Shown here piece after piece: positions 49,130 to 62,100 of a stretch of 64,000 nt of DNA. The notes under the pieces are model-generated. The model saw nothing but the letters and a program-made list of their open reading frames with translations, was not told where the DNA came from and made no database searches. Position 1 is the stretch's first letter; each line of letters starts with the position of its first letter. The DNA comes from Membranipora membranacea. Its lineage: Eukaryota; Bryozoa; Gymnolaemata; Cheilostomatida; Membraniporidae. Both the position numbers and the translations under genes were made by a program. The DNA is taken from contig OU612070.1 of the NCBI GenBank assembly GCA_914767715.1, positions 11,735,501 to 11,799,500 of the forward strand, written 5' to 3'.

Positions 49130-52030
49130 GTCAGTAAATCAGTTACATAATATAAGGATAATTCTGCATTTCATTGTCACCAATGTGCATACTATGAAAG
49201 GCAATTCATCTGTGACTTCACATTATTGTAATGTTCAGATATTTTATTCTAGAGCCATCAAATGCCCCAACTATATCTTCAGCAGAAATCAACTCACATG
49301 TGGGAAATTGGTACAAAGACCTCCTCTGCGGCGTATGGCCAAATACTTAAATTCCAATTATGTTAAATCATTTTTAGTTTAAAATGGGTATATTTTATTT
49401 GATACACATACATGATTACTCTGGAAAGGCAAAGCTAACATTGTCATTGAATTTACTTTCACAAATGTGCATAATATTTTTTTTTGGTTCAACTGTTAAG
49501 CATTACTATGCAGAGAAATTTTAGCTTTGAAAGTTTAGCAGCCTTTTGGCTGTCATAGACGAACCCGGGTTAGGTTTACTGTTTAATTTTTAGTAGATCA
49601 TCATTTTAGTGTGAATCTGTTTCAGGGGGGGAGAACATAGTCTCTAGACCCTTCTAGACCCTGGGTTTTGGCACTTAAAATAGCATTCAATAATGTTCTT
49701 CTGTGAATAGAATTACTATCTTTGTTCATTGCTATGGCAAAGCTTTGATATGAACAGTGGTTGTTTTTTCTTTACTAAACACTTGAATATCTGTTTGGCC
49801 GACCCTACGACCATATCACCATATCACTGTCATTCCATTCCTGTACATCCCAAGGATCAACTATTTAACTCAAACAGACATAGATTGATGAATGGAAATT
49901 TATTTTTGAGATAGAGATAACTTGATGATCTTTCTTCCTTCCACTGATGCAGATCATATCACATCTATTAAACTAAAAGTAACAGGACCATACCAATGAA
50001 TGGAAATTTAAACTGGAGATTGAGATGATTTTTGTCATAACTAGAAAATAATTATTTGTCAGAAAATCCCAATCAAGAAGGAATAAATATATTTGTGATT
50101 AAACTGTATGATTAATGTCTGATGAAATTTATATAAGTTTTGGCCATTGGGAAAAACCGTGTCCGTATTCCCCCGCTCTCCCCTACTAACTCTGAGTATT
50201 ATTTTTATTGGTAGACTAAGAGGTGTAGAAACCAGATATTTGAGATATGCATATAATTCTTATCTTAAAAATTTAATTCCATGCCACCCAAATCCCGTTA
50301 TAACAAAAATATTTTTCTGGAGCCTTATAGATAGGTGTTTTTTGGACTACAACCTGTGCAGTATGTATCAGAGTATCACCATAAAGCAAATCCCATAATA
50401 TAGGTTTTTGGAGAGGGACTGCCGACAGCTTCTCACAAGTTGATATGATGTTGGAAATTAGGGATTTATTCTCAGAATTGTCACCTAATGGGGAAAATAT
50501 TTGCACAATTTTATTAATGAATCAGGAGTCATAAGTCCATCAATTTCGCTCCCTAATTTCAATAATTTACCCACAAGATGAACATTCAGCAATATAAACC
50601 TCATTAAGTTATCATCGACCATTGCAAAATTCAATGAGAACATAATATGTTCAAATTCACAAACCAGTAAGCACTCCCTGTTTTCTGTTTTTAATTTCCT
50701 GAAAAACTTCAACTAGATCATCTCATGTGGGGCACAGTATGAACGGTTGCCCTATTCACACAATAGAAAGTCAACAAACATTGAAAAACTGAAAATCACT
50801 TGAAACATATTATCTTAAATATAATTTAAGTTATATGGTGTATTCATTTTAGAAATGTAAACGGAGTTGTTGTCATGAAAATGATATACGGTGATGCAAA
50901 TTAAACATATCTTAAACCGCTAGTTACCTTCGGGATTAGTCTTATGAACTTTTCGTGACCTGTCTACAACCAGATTCCCATCAACTGTTGTTACAAACTA
51001 GTTGTTCTGAAACTGGATAATGTGCCCACACTACTCCTAGGACCTATAACACAGTTTATGCTATCTTAATCGGATTTGAAAACAGGGTGGTTATCAGTGA
51101 GGAATCAGTCACGACAACAGCTTGTTGCAGAGCTAGAATAATCTTGTGACAACTGCTCTATTGGAGGGTTAAATTTGAGTCTCAAAATGAAAGCCTGCCC
51201 TGTCTTTCATCTACACAATTTAAAGCAAATTTGACTAAACCATACATTGTCCTCTTGACTTCCTTCTTAATTCTAAAACTTGTGAATGAATTGAAGTGGT
51301 GAGGTTTCTAACAAAAATGGGAAATTGACCAATCAATCAATCAATCAAGGAGTAATGTCAGCAAAATGTCGTGCTTTCATCAAAGTGAACGCCCTATCTC
51401 TACACATAACTAATGAGTTCATTTAAACAGCACCATATCACCATTTTAAATACCAAACTGATAGTGGAAGTAAGTGGTTTACCATGTAATGAGGACAGCA
51501 GATAAGCTTATTTCCTCCTACTCCTAACAACTAGCACTTAATTTTTCATCCAAATAACAAATACAAAGCTCAGTTTCTTACTGATAGTTTTAACCAGTAC
51601 CAGTTGAGGTTCACTAGAACATGTATCAAGTTTAGTTACACTGTGTTGGGCATCCATTGACATGCATAGCATACAAGTTCTTAGCTGCGTCATAATATTA
51701 TTGATATCAAAATATGGAAACTGTATACCAGGTGAGATATTGTTTCTCTTGCAAAAGCATTCAGGATAAGAACCAAAAATGATCATCATTGATTGAACTG
51801 AAAATATCAAGTTACTAAATTTATATTTGAGCTGTGATTGTTTTTTGTAATTGAATTGTTCCCCTGCTACACAACCGCTCATTAACAATCAATGAAAATT
51901 GTATCACTATTCAAAGTCCAGGTTTCTACCGCTGTATCAAATGTATTTGAAATACCAACTCTGCTAAAAGACTAGGCTGACACACCTCTTGTGTTCACAT
52001 GCAAAAATGAAACATCCATTTCTGAGGCTT
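49130..52030. other. Intergenic region before the plus-strand receptor gene
   Basis: About 2.9 kb with no recognised exon. Short open frames on either strand lack any family resemblance. Confidence 0.45.
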
Positions 52031-52038
52031 TGTGATTC

Positions 52039-52084
52039 ATGGCTAGTTTTATGGCAAGCTTGATACTAACAGCTTTTATTACCA
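52039..52084 (+). CDS. Candidate signal-peptide exon of the plus-strand gene
   Basis: ATG followed by a hydrophobic run (MASFMASLILTAFIT). A cut after 52084 would leave phase 1, which suits the next exon, but the donor there (gttctc) is poor. A start further upstream is possible. Confidence 0.35.
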
Positions 52085-52180
52085 GTTCTCCAAAGCCCTG
52101 AGCTCCATCCATATGTCTGTCTATCCATTTATTTATCCATCCTGATGAAGCCTTGAGATTAATTGTCTTTTATTTTGCAG

Positions 52181-53129
52181 TCAGTAACCCAAATCTGGCA
52201 CTGGACAAACCCACATACCAGATAAGCACTTATCAATCATCAGAGTCAAATGAGGCTGCAGTAGCTGTTAATGGTGTTATCAGGGACGGTCTTCACACAA
52301 AGTACACACATACAGCAGATGGGGAACACACTGAACATCTACAGTGGTGGATGGTTGATCTAAAGGGGACCTTCGACATATACCAGATAAATGTTTACGG
52401 CAATGCAGATAGATATCAAGGTATGTCAGAATCTTGTACTTCTCGACTCTCAACTTTGTATTGGAGCTTCATAACAACAATATTTGAGTATTTCAAAATG
52501 TTTTCCATTAAACAGTCAATAAATACTTCCATGACACCTCTGACAAATTGACAGACTCCAGAGGGAGTGGATTTGATTTATCTTGTGGCTTGATCCTGTA
52601 TAATACAAAACTAAACAAAAAAGAAAGGAATTTTTGATTAAAGTAATGATGCTACAACTTCCTTACACAAAAGGCAATATTTATTGTGCTAATGCTAGCA
52701 GCAAAAATAACATTACGCTGAGATAAATTGTATTTGACTTATTTTGGCACTGTCATACTCACACAATATTTTGTTCTCAACGTCCACAGCCCGTGCAAAG
52801 CTAGGATTAACCAGTTAGCCAAGGAAATTGTATCGTGAACCAAACCAGTGTTGTTCCTAAGTCATGTTAGTTTTCATAGATATTTTTTCTTGCAGAACGT
52901 CGAACTAATGTTACCATATATATCTGCAAACAGTGCCCCAAGGACTACAAACCACAGAATGGGGAACATATCACTTTCAAGTATCCAATGTGGGAAGACA
53001 TTGAAACTCTGAAATCAAATGTGATCAATCAGACAGTTTATCTAAACCCAGCGAGGGAAGCCACATTTGTTGCTCTAGCTAGATATGGGTTTGTCAACAT
53101 GGCAGAGGTTGAGATTTACAAATATCCAT
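52181..53129 (+). CDS. FTP/fucolectin domain 1 (exons 52181-52420, 52896-53129)
   Basis: First exon: NLALDKPTYQISTYQSS, AAVAVNGVI, KYTHTADG, QWWMVDLKGTFDIYQINVYG. Second exon: ERRTNVTIYICKQCP, then VYLNPAREATFVALARYG and MAEVEIYKYP. The two join in frame in phase 1. This is the canonical arrangement of a fucolectin/F5-8C lectin domain, and the most intact one in the window. Confidence 0.85.
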
Positions 53130-56100
53130 GTAAGTACCCAGTTCCTGATTCCTTTACCCCATTTCCTGATTAGCATTTAGCTAGTAATTTCCTATATTAT
53201 AGGAAAAGACAAGTGCGAATCAAAACTGCAATAGCACATTTACTAAAAATGTTCTTGTAAATAGATAGTTTCTCACAAAGCCTGTACATTCTCTTCTGTT
53301 TTTAACCATACGTTGCAGTACTTGTATCAGAAACTCAATTCCTTAATGGTAATATCAGTGACCAGAAAAATTGACTTTGGCTTTGGAATATAAGTCATAA
53401 ACAGCTATCCTCATTGCAAAAAAATCACTTAAGGTAATGTCAAAGACCGATCGGAATATCAACATATCATATACCGTTGGAAAGCTGCCGAGCTACTGAA
53501 AATGAATACATGAACAAAAACTTGATTCGATGACGTTGTGTCATGAAAGGGAGGAAATGAGGCAGAAAACGCTGTTTTTGTCAAAGCAGATGGAGGAGTC
53601 AAATTAATTGCAAGAAATTTCAAAACAGGTGGAATGTATACTTAGAGATTGAGTTCATAGTAAAATTTGATTTTCTTTGATATATGACTAGTTTAAACTG
53701 ACTTTTTACGTCACGCCATACAACGCATTTTTTTTGTGAAGCCGTGAAAATATGTGAAATTTGAATCATTAATTCAGAACAGATCATAGGCTCGAAACAA
53801 AATGAATTATGATTTTCCTTTAGAGTACACTTCAAATGTCATACATATTGACTTTCAACAAATTAGCTTGCATATTGCGAAAACAGTGGACTCTCGAATA
53901 CACCTGAAATTTTTCGCAATTTTTGCATAACGTCAAATGTGCTGTCCAAATGACCATTATTGTGGCCAAACAAAGTTTTTTTGAAAGTTTTCACATACGA
54001 AGCCGCTTTCATTAGCCATGGTGCACACAGGAAATGCCAAGAGATTTTTTCACTGCATCTTCGTTTTTCTTGAATTTAACGCAAAAGAATGGCCAAAAAG
54101 ACCTCAAAAGTCCCAAAAAATAGCTGTTTTTTGGCATTCTTGTGCGTTAAATTCAAGAAAAACGAAGATGCAGGGAAAAGATCTTTTGGCATTTCCTGTA
54201 TGCACCATGGCTAATGAAAGCGGCTTCGTGTGTGAGAACTTTCAAAAAAACTCGGTTTGGCCACAATAATGGTCATTTGGACAGCACATTTGATGTTATG
54301 CAAAAGTTGCAAAAGATATTTGCTGTATTCGAGAGTCTACTGTTTTCGCAATATGCAAGCTAATTTGTTGAAAGTTAATAGGTATGGCATTTGAAGTGTA
54401 CTCTAAGGGAAAATCATAATTAATTTTGTTTCGAGCCAATGATCTGTTCTGAATTAATGATTGAAATTTCACATATTTTCACGGCTTCACAAAAAAAAAT
54501 GCGTTGTATGGCGTGACGTAAAAAGTCAGTTTAGACTAGTCATATAACAAAGAAAATCAAATTTTACGATGAACGCAATCTCTAAGAATGCATTCCACCT
54601 GCTTTTAAATTTCTTGCATTTAATTTGACTCCCCCATCTGCTTTGACAAAAACAGCGTTTTCTGCCTCAGTTCCTCCCTAAAATGACACAACGTCATTGA
54701 ATCAAGTTTTTGTTCAGGTATTCATTTTCAGTAGCTCGGCAGCTTTCCGACGGTATATGATATGTTGATATTCGGATCGGTCTTTGACATTACCTTAACA
54801 TGGACATCTAGCAATGCTCCTCAAAGTTGAACTCCTTCCATTTTATATTCTGTTTTTGTCAACAATTCTGACGTTTTACCCATGGCAATTAAAATGACAC
54901 CGTTCCCGTTGTGCGCATGCTTATAATGATCAGATTACCAAATTTTCTAATTTAAGAAATCAAAGCCTACAAACTGAGTGTATTCTCAAGGGGTTTTGAC
55001 TATTTGGATTATGTCGCATCAAGAGCTTGCCTTCGATCAAAACTTGTTCAGTTGATTCAAACTCATGTAGATAGTGAGATAGCCAAGTTAGAATCTTGTA
55101 AAACATTTTACTAGTTATAATTTCTGTTGCAAATTTACCTTCTTCCATCCCCTCCTGCTGCTGATTTTTAACTTTTCCTCGGAGCCTATCTCTATGAGTT
55201 CTGTTGTCAACAACAAAGATCAGTCAGTTTTTTCACAAGACATTCAATTTATTTGATAGTTACAAACCCTAATATTGCGTATGGCAGGACTGCCTACCAA
55301 AGCAGCACATATACTGGTGAAAGTAAGGTGTGGACAGCTGGTAAAGCTGTAGATGGTATTCTGTATGTGTCTGAGTATGCACACACTAATGGTAATGAAA
55401 CCTCCCCACAATGGTGGATGGTTGATCTGGGAGACTTGTATATTGTCACTGAAATTTACTTACATGGAAGGTTTAATTATGGTAAGTAGATGCTCTTTAA
55501 AATCGTTCGATGTAGCTAAGTATGACTTCCAAAACATTCAAATTACAATATTTCTGATAAGCATATTAACCCATACTGCAGACAGACAGACAGACAGCCC
55601 AATGCATGTAATAGTCAGGCGAGTACATATGATGATGTTATTAAAGAGTTGAAAAGTTCAGATTTCCAAGCTCTTCTCGGCAAATATTGTTGATGGTTTC
55701 ATGAGTTGTTACCGCCATACCCTGAAATTGATTCCAGACAGCAATGTTGGTAATTGGCTGATTGGTGAGCTTGGATGCATGAGACTTGGGTTGGAACCCC
55801 GCTCATGACGCAATATTTTCATCCAATTTACTCAACATCACATAGCAGTGCTATAGTGACATGACAGTACATATGATAGTTCAGAAATCAGACTGTAGGT
55901 GAAGCTAAACCAATTTGAAATCCCCCCCGCCCAGAAATCCAAATTTAAAATGTAATAACACCTGTTAGTGGTTACCCGACACACCACCTCAATTTTGAGA
56001 CGACATAAATGCAACAATCATCGTTTTTCTAGTCACAATATTCCAACCATATTTTGGGCTCTTGGGATCTTTTTTGTATCGTAAATGTTGACAGATTATC

Positions 56101-59100
56101 AGTTGTTCCGAATACACAATCTGTAAACTCTACATTTGATTCTAGAATTCCTATTGCCGAAAAGACATTTTTCTTATTACAACATTGTAATATTATAAAA
56201 AGGAAATTTGAAAGATGACCCAATCATCATTTCTTTTGTATAGCGTGAACTAAAACTAGAGAGCTGTTCGCAGGTTTCATCTTTGCTTTTCAAAACAAAA
56301 ATATCAGAAATTGATTCCAGTGATTTTATTGGCAAATTGATTGCAAATTAAGCATGAATTGACATCGTGATGAAACAAAGTAGTACCAGTGAGTTTCTTT
56401 TATTTATAGTTCCATCTGGTAGGTTTTAGGTGTAATCTGTAGAAGGAAATTTTGGGTCATGCACCAAAGTCCTGTAACATACCAATCACTAATCAATTAG
56501 CTAATTGTGATTGGTCAATTGTGATGTGGTAAATGTTGGTGTTGGCATGATGTTACTGTGAAATATTTTATTGGAAAAATGTAGCTATTACATCCCAAAC
56601 ACAAAACAATATTGCAAATTATATAGACAATATATCACAGCCATTCTCTCTTCCCTTATAATTCCAAGAATGGTTAAACCTGCAAGCGATGGGTTTCGTT
56701 ATCAGCAATTAAAACCAAATACATTTTTCAGATGCACTACATCCACGATGTGGCTAACAAAAAAATGGAAGAAATGCTTTTGAACAATGTCAAGATTAAA
56801 GTCTTCCTTGGTGGTCATTGAGTGATACAGAATTGGAGAAGAGTAAGCTTAACTCATTGGTAGCAGTAACTTGTGGAGTTGTCTTAGATTTAGCTATGAC
56901 CAAACATACTCCATGTTGCTCGTGTGATATTAAAATTTCTTCAGAGCAACAAATATGTTTTATGGCGAAAGAAAATGCAGAGGTTGAGACACGATGTGTC
57001 TGATGCACCTTTTCGTTAACAACATTTGTTATGCTTAACTAACAGCAGCCCGCTCAGAAAATGTGATGATATACTTTCGAGACAAGGAAATCACTACAGA
57101 TATTGATAAAGCCAATATAGACTTCAGTGATGGAGTTTGGAAAAATGTTGACATGCTTACATCTTATGGATATGTTGGAGTTTCTCATCTGAGCCGACCG
57201 CGCCAAACCAGTTATGTAGCAGTCTTGAAGACAGGTTTGATTAACCTTAAAGAGGTTGAAGTCTACCAACGACCTAGTAAGTATTCTTTTTTGGTATCAC
57301 TGAACCAGTGCAAAGGTGGATTCAGTCTATCTCAATCTACAACTATCAAGTAGGCAGGTAAGTCCCAGTTGCTCAGCAATAAACCCAACCATTCACTACT
57401 TCCCTTCCCAGAGCAACTTTGGTATGCCGTGTTACGGCATCGATAAATCTGAGTGTTAGAGAGTATTTATCATGCACATTTTTTTATCGAAGGAGATGAT
57501 CTCACTAAGAGTGGTACAAATGTCTGCATCCTGGGTGCGACGCCAACAGATGCTGGAAAATTTATGATTCTGAATCAAAACTTAATGGAGATACCAGGTG
57601 GTAGAAAGATAGAGATAAGCTGGTCAGAACCTATCTTGTTTGAGTTTGCTCGAATATATGTGCCTGGAAATGGTATGTAAATCTAATGTATTTACATTGA
57701 AATTCTGATGTAATCTTTGAGTCCTTTGTTTTTTGATTGAGTATTTGTTTTAAAAACCATTTAGATAACAGCAGATTGAGAGATGTCATGATGATATGCT
57801 ATCCTGATTATCAACTATATTGTAGTTCCTGATGATCAGTTAAGAACTTTGCAATACAAGTACAGTCCTGAAGCGAATTCAAGTGGACCTGAAGTAGATC
57901 AAATATGGACAGAAAAATATGGGATATCACACATATTAACAGTGAGGTGCAAGGATGGTAGAACACCAATAATGAAGTCACTGAGTATTAGCAATGGTGA
58001 CGGTGTAGCCATTAGAGTATCTGACATCAACATATATGCTGCAGGTAGGTAAAGGTAATATTGCAGACAGGAGGTTGACCCTAAAGTATTGAAGTGTACT
58101 TTAGTATACATAAAAAATCCATGATTGAAGATACATTCAACTTTGATTGATATAGGAAAATTTATTTGATCAGGGTATGTCGGTCCATGTTTCATATAAA
58201 AGACTGGTTGAGATAGGTACTGTAGACCAAACTAGTTAGACCCAAGAACAGTTTTATTCATCTAAATGGCAAAACATGTGATATCATGAAGATTGTAAAT
58301 TGCACTGTGAGTTATCAGCTCCAATATACCAAACCAATGTGTTATATATAGTATCCATCTATTCCCTTTGGTATGGTAACAGTCTTTCTGCCTGTAGCAG
58401 TGGTATATGGTTCAGTCCAAGATAGAGAAAACTCCCTGATACATGAGGTATATGATGAGCAAACCCCTACCTACCTAACATCCTCATACAATTCAAAGTT
58501 ATGTCATTTTCAATGTCTTCATTCCCAATCCTGTGATATTTCATAGATGTTGCTAAAGAAAATGCTACTCCTTGAAAAACAACAACAGATGACAATGACA
58601 ATATCAATGTCTTAATTCCGAATCTTGGATTATTTTTTATAGCTGTTCCTAGAGAAAATGCTACCCCTTTAAATGCAACAACAGACTACAACTCGCTGCA
58701 GATAGAGTTTGCACAATTCCGGAATATTCCATACATATATAACGCTTATCCTGATGATAGTACCCACAGGTGCAGGTTAGTCTCTATGATAAGTTGAATT
58801 TGTCATCCCATCAAATGAAATGATATGTCTGGCTTATTACTTGGCTTTAGGTGCAGACGGACTTATTGCTTATTCCATTGGACTTTGTTGCCAGCTATGT
58901 AGTGTATGGGGAGGGAATCAAACAAAGACGAGATAACCTTGGTGAGGAAACAACTTTCACAGCCAGTGGTCTCAGTCCTGGTAGAGAATATAAGTATGAA
59001 CTAACATGTTATATTGATGGTATAGAGCTGCCTGGACCAATCAAAGTGATAAACACTAAAACCAAATCATGTACTGGTGAGTAAAGGTCATTGCTAGACT

Positions 59101-62100
59101 TTAATCTGGAAAAGTGTTCTTAACACAATATATTGCCTACCTGGTTTTAACAATACAGTGAACTGTATAGTCCGTACTCACACAATGAAATGATACACCA
59201 AAACATAATCAAAGATGAGTTTTGAAACAAAACTTTTGCATTTCATATCTACACATCTTTTTAATAGCTAGTAGGCTATTCAGTGTTCAAGTTGTCACTT
59301 GTCATGTATGGCTAGTTTTTCGTAATTAAAACTTGGGGAAACTGTGTCAGCCATCACAACTCAGTTACTGGTTATCAACTGAAGTCATTTGTCACTTTTT
59401 ACCATATGAGACAGGTGATCCTAAAAATAATCACCTGTTCTATAAATAAAAAATATCTGTGCAATGTCTAAAATTTGTGATATTCTATTTTTTTAAAAGC
59501 TCCTGACTTTATGCTGGATGTAGCACTCGAGAGGGTGAATGACACAGACCGTCAATCATGGAAAGCTATCATCAAATCTGGGGTAAGAACATTGTAAAAA
59601 TTTCCAATATATTTCATAACAATAGCTACATATATTGACATTTTTTACACTGTTAGGAAGCACAAGATTTCTTTTGGAAATTCACACATACAAAGCCTCT
59701 TTGACTCACATAGCACATACAGGAAACACCGACAGACTTTGGCACTGCATTCAGTTGCCTCCTATTCCCAACAACAGAACGTGAGAATTTTTGAGGTTTT
59801 GTCGCAATAATTCACATTCAATCATCTGATTAAAGAGAATCTAGCACATTATGTTGTGAGATGCCACTTGAGGGTCAGACCTTTTTAGATGTTTCTTGAA
59901 ATCGTTTATACTCTGTCTTCACTTTGATAAAAAACAGCCTCATTTATTTAATAAAATTATGCATTTCATTGAATCAAAGAGCTGCTAACCTTTAGTAGCT
60001 CGGCAGCTTACCAATAGTGTACAGAAATCAATATTAGCTGACAGCTGTGTCTCTACCTAAAGCACACACTCTACTCTCTGTGTTTTCTGTGCACTAATAA
60101 TATTAATGACAATTTTTTATCAATGAAAATTAAACATCACATTCATGAATATTATTAATATAAAATATTTCACCGAAGGTAAAGAAAGCTGAAGAAATAT
60201 TGCACAATCCAATGGTATTATTGAGGTGATTCAGAATATTGACCAGATAGTCTGACAGAAAAGCCTGGAATGAACTTAGCATTACTATTTTTTAGAGTCA
60301 TGAAATTAACTGTGTCTCATTCAAGAGTGAGATGTATCAAATTTCTGGCAAAGGCTTTCAAACCAGCAATCAATTTACTAACCTAGAGGCTTTTAAGAAC
60401 TATACATTCACAGTCCGTGTGTCCAACAGTGGAGATAAGATGACAGAAAAATCAGTTGATATAACAACTGGTGAACTAGGTCAGTGAATTGCTAACAGTA
60501 AGGAATTTATTTTCTCCGTTTCATCGCGTCAAATCCTTATTTTATACCAAGCATTATGAAATCAAACAATACCTGGCTATGCTCCAGGTAGACGCATACA
60601 GGGAGTCAAAGGATACATGGTGTAGGGAGATTGATTACTATAAGGCTTACCTTTATTGACATTGAATCCTCAGGTACTGTTAGTGAGTTTTCAAGAATTC
60701 ATTGAGTTGCTAAATCATTCAATGTTCGCAATAACAAATAATGGTGTGTGCTGCAGCTTGAAAATGTGCTTTTACCCCCTTGTCTATAGAACCATCAGCT
60801 GACTTGTTTGTGTTTTGTTTGTTAATGATTTGTAGCTCCTGGTCCACCAAGATCATTTGAAGTTATGGAGGCATCATCAGCAGAATGTCTATCTCTGTCA
60901 TGGGAAGGGCCGGAAAAGCCCAACGGAAAGGTTACCCATTACCAGGTGAGTTAGCTTTTATCAACCAAATTAGCTTTATAATGCTAGTAAAAATCAGATC
61001 ACAGCAACAGTTACATTCAGGAAATCGGGCAGCAGAGTTTTGTCCATTTACTTTGTCTGCTGTAATCTTAAGACCGTTCCATGGTCGTTTCGTTAACTGT
61101 TTAAATCGAACATCGTTAACATACAAAAAATATTCACATTCACAATCACTTTGTATTTTCCTCCCTTGATACAGTATAAATGCAACACTAGCGGGTCTGA
61201 TATCTGGAAAATTACTTCTTCACTAGACGCGCATAAAGCTTGCAGTTTACCTCACGGAACATATATCAGTTGTCGGATACGAGCCTGCACTAAACCAGGC
61301 TGTGGTCCTATAGAGAGTAAAGTGGCAAGAACTAAGTGTAGTCGTAAGTTTGGGTAGAAGAGATTTTATATATTCCAGAGGAATTATTCTTGGCTAGAGT
61401 TTAATTCATCTAGTTTTCAATGGCTAAATCTTAGCTTGCACCAAATTTCACTAGCAAAAGTATGAGTAAATATGAAGAACTTGGGAGTACCAAGATTTAG
61501 CAAGTCACAAACTTCACTTATTGGGTCCTGCAAACATTTCTGCACTCTTCTACAAACAGCACTCACACTTTTAACTAAATAAATACCTACATTACCTAAA
61601 TATTGCTAATATCATACATCTATTGTATTTTATTTGTTGATATTCATTTTTGTCATGCTTGTCACATCTATCGTTGACCGTCTTCTTCCGTTTATGAGAC
61701 ATTTTATTCTGCTGTACTTTGAAGCTCCTACCCAGCCTCAATTTAGTCTTGAAGACAAAATGGACTCTGTCAAAAACACAAGGATCTTGCTCACTGTAGA
61801 ACTAACTGCAGTAAGTGTTGTTTGTTTATTATACATGTTGTGCTATTGTGGATAATCGGGATGCATTTTGATTATTTGTTGAGCGCTCTCTGAGATGACT
61901 GAAATTTCGTTTCATTTCATTTATATCCTATATCAACTGTGTTCATAGTTAAACGTCACAACCATACCAAGAGAAAGAGCTGTCAATGTATTTGTCGGTG
62001 GGTATTGTGTGTTTGGCCATACGGTCAATTTACGTTACAAACTCACCATTGCTTGATTGGTCCTGTTATAACCAGCATAAATACTATCTGTTACTACCGA

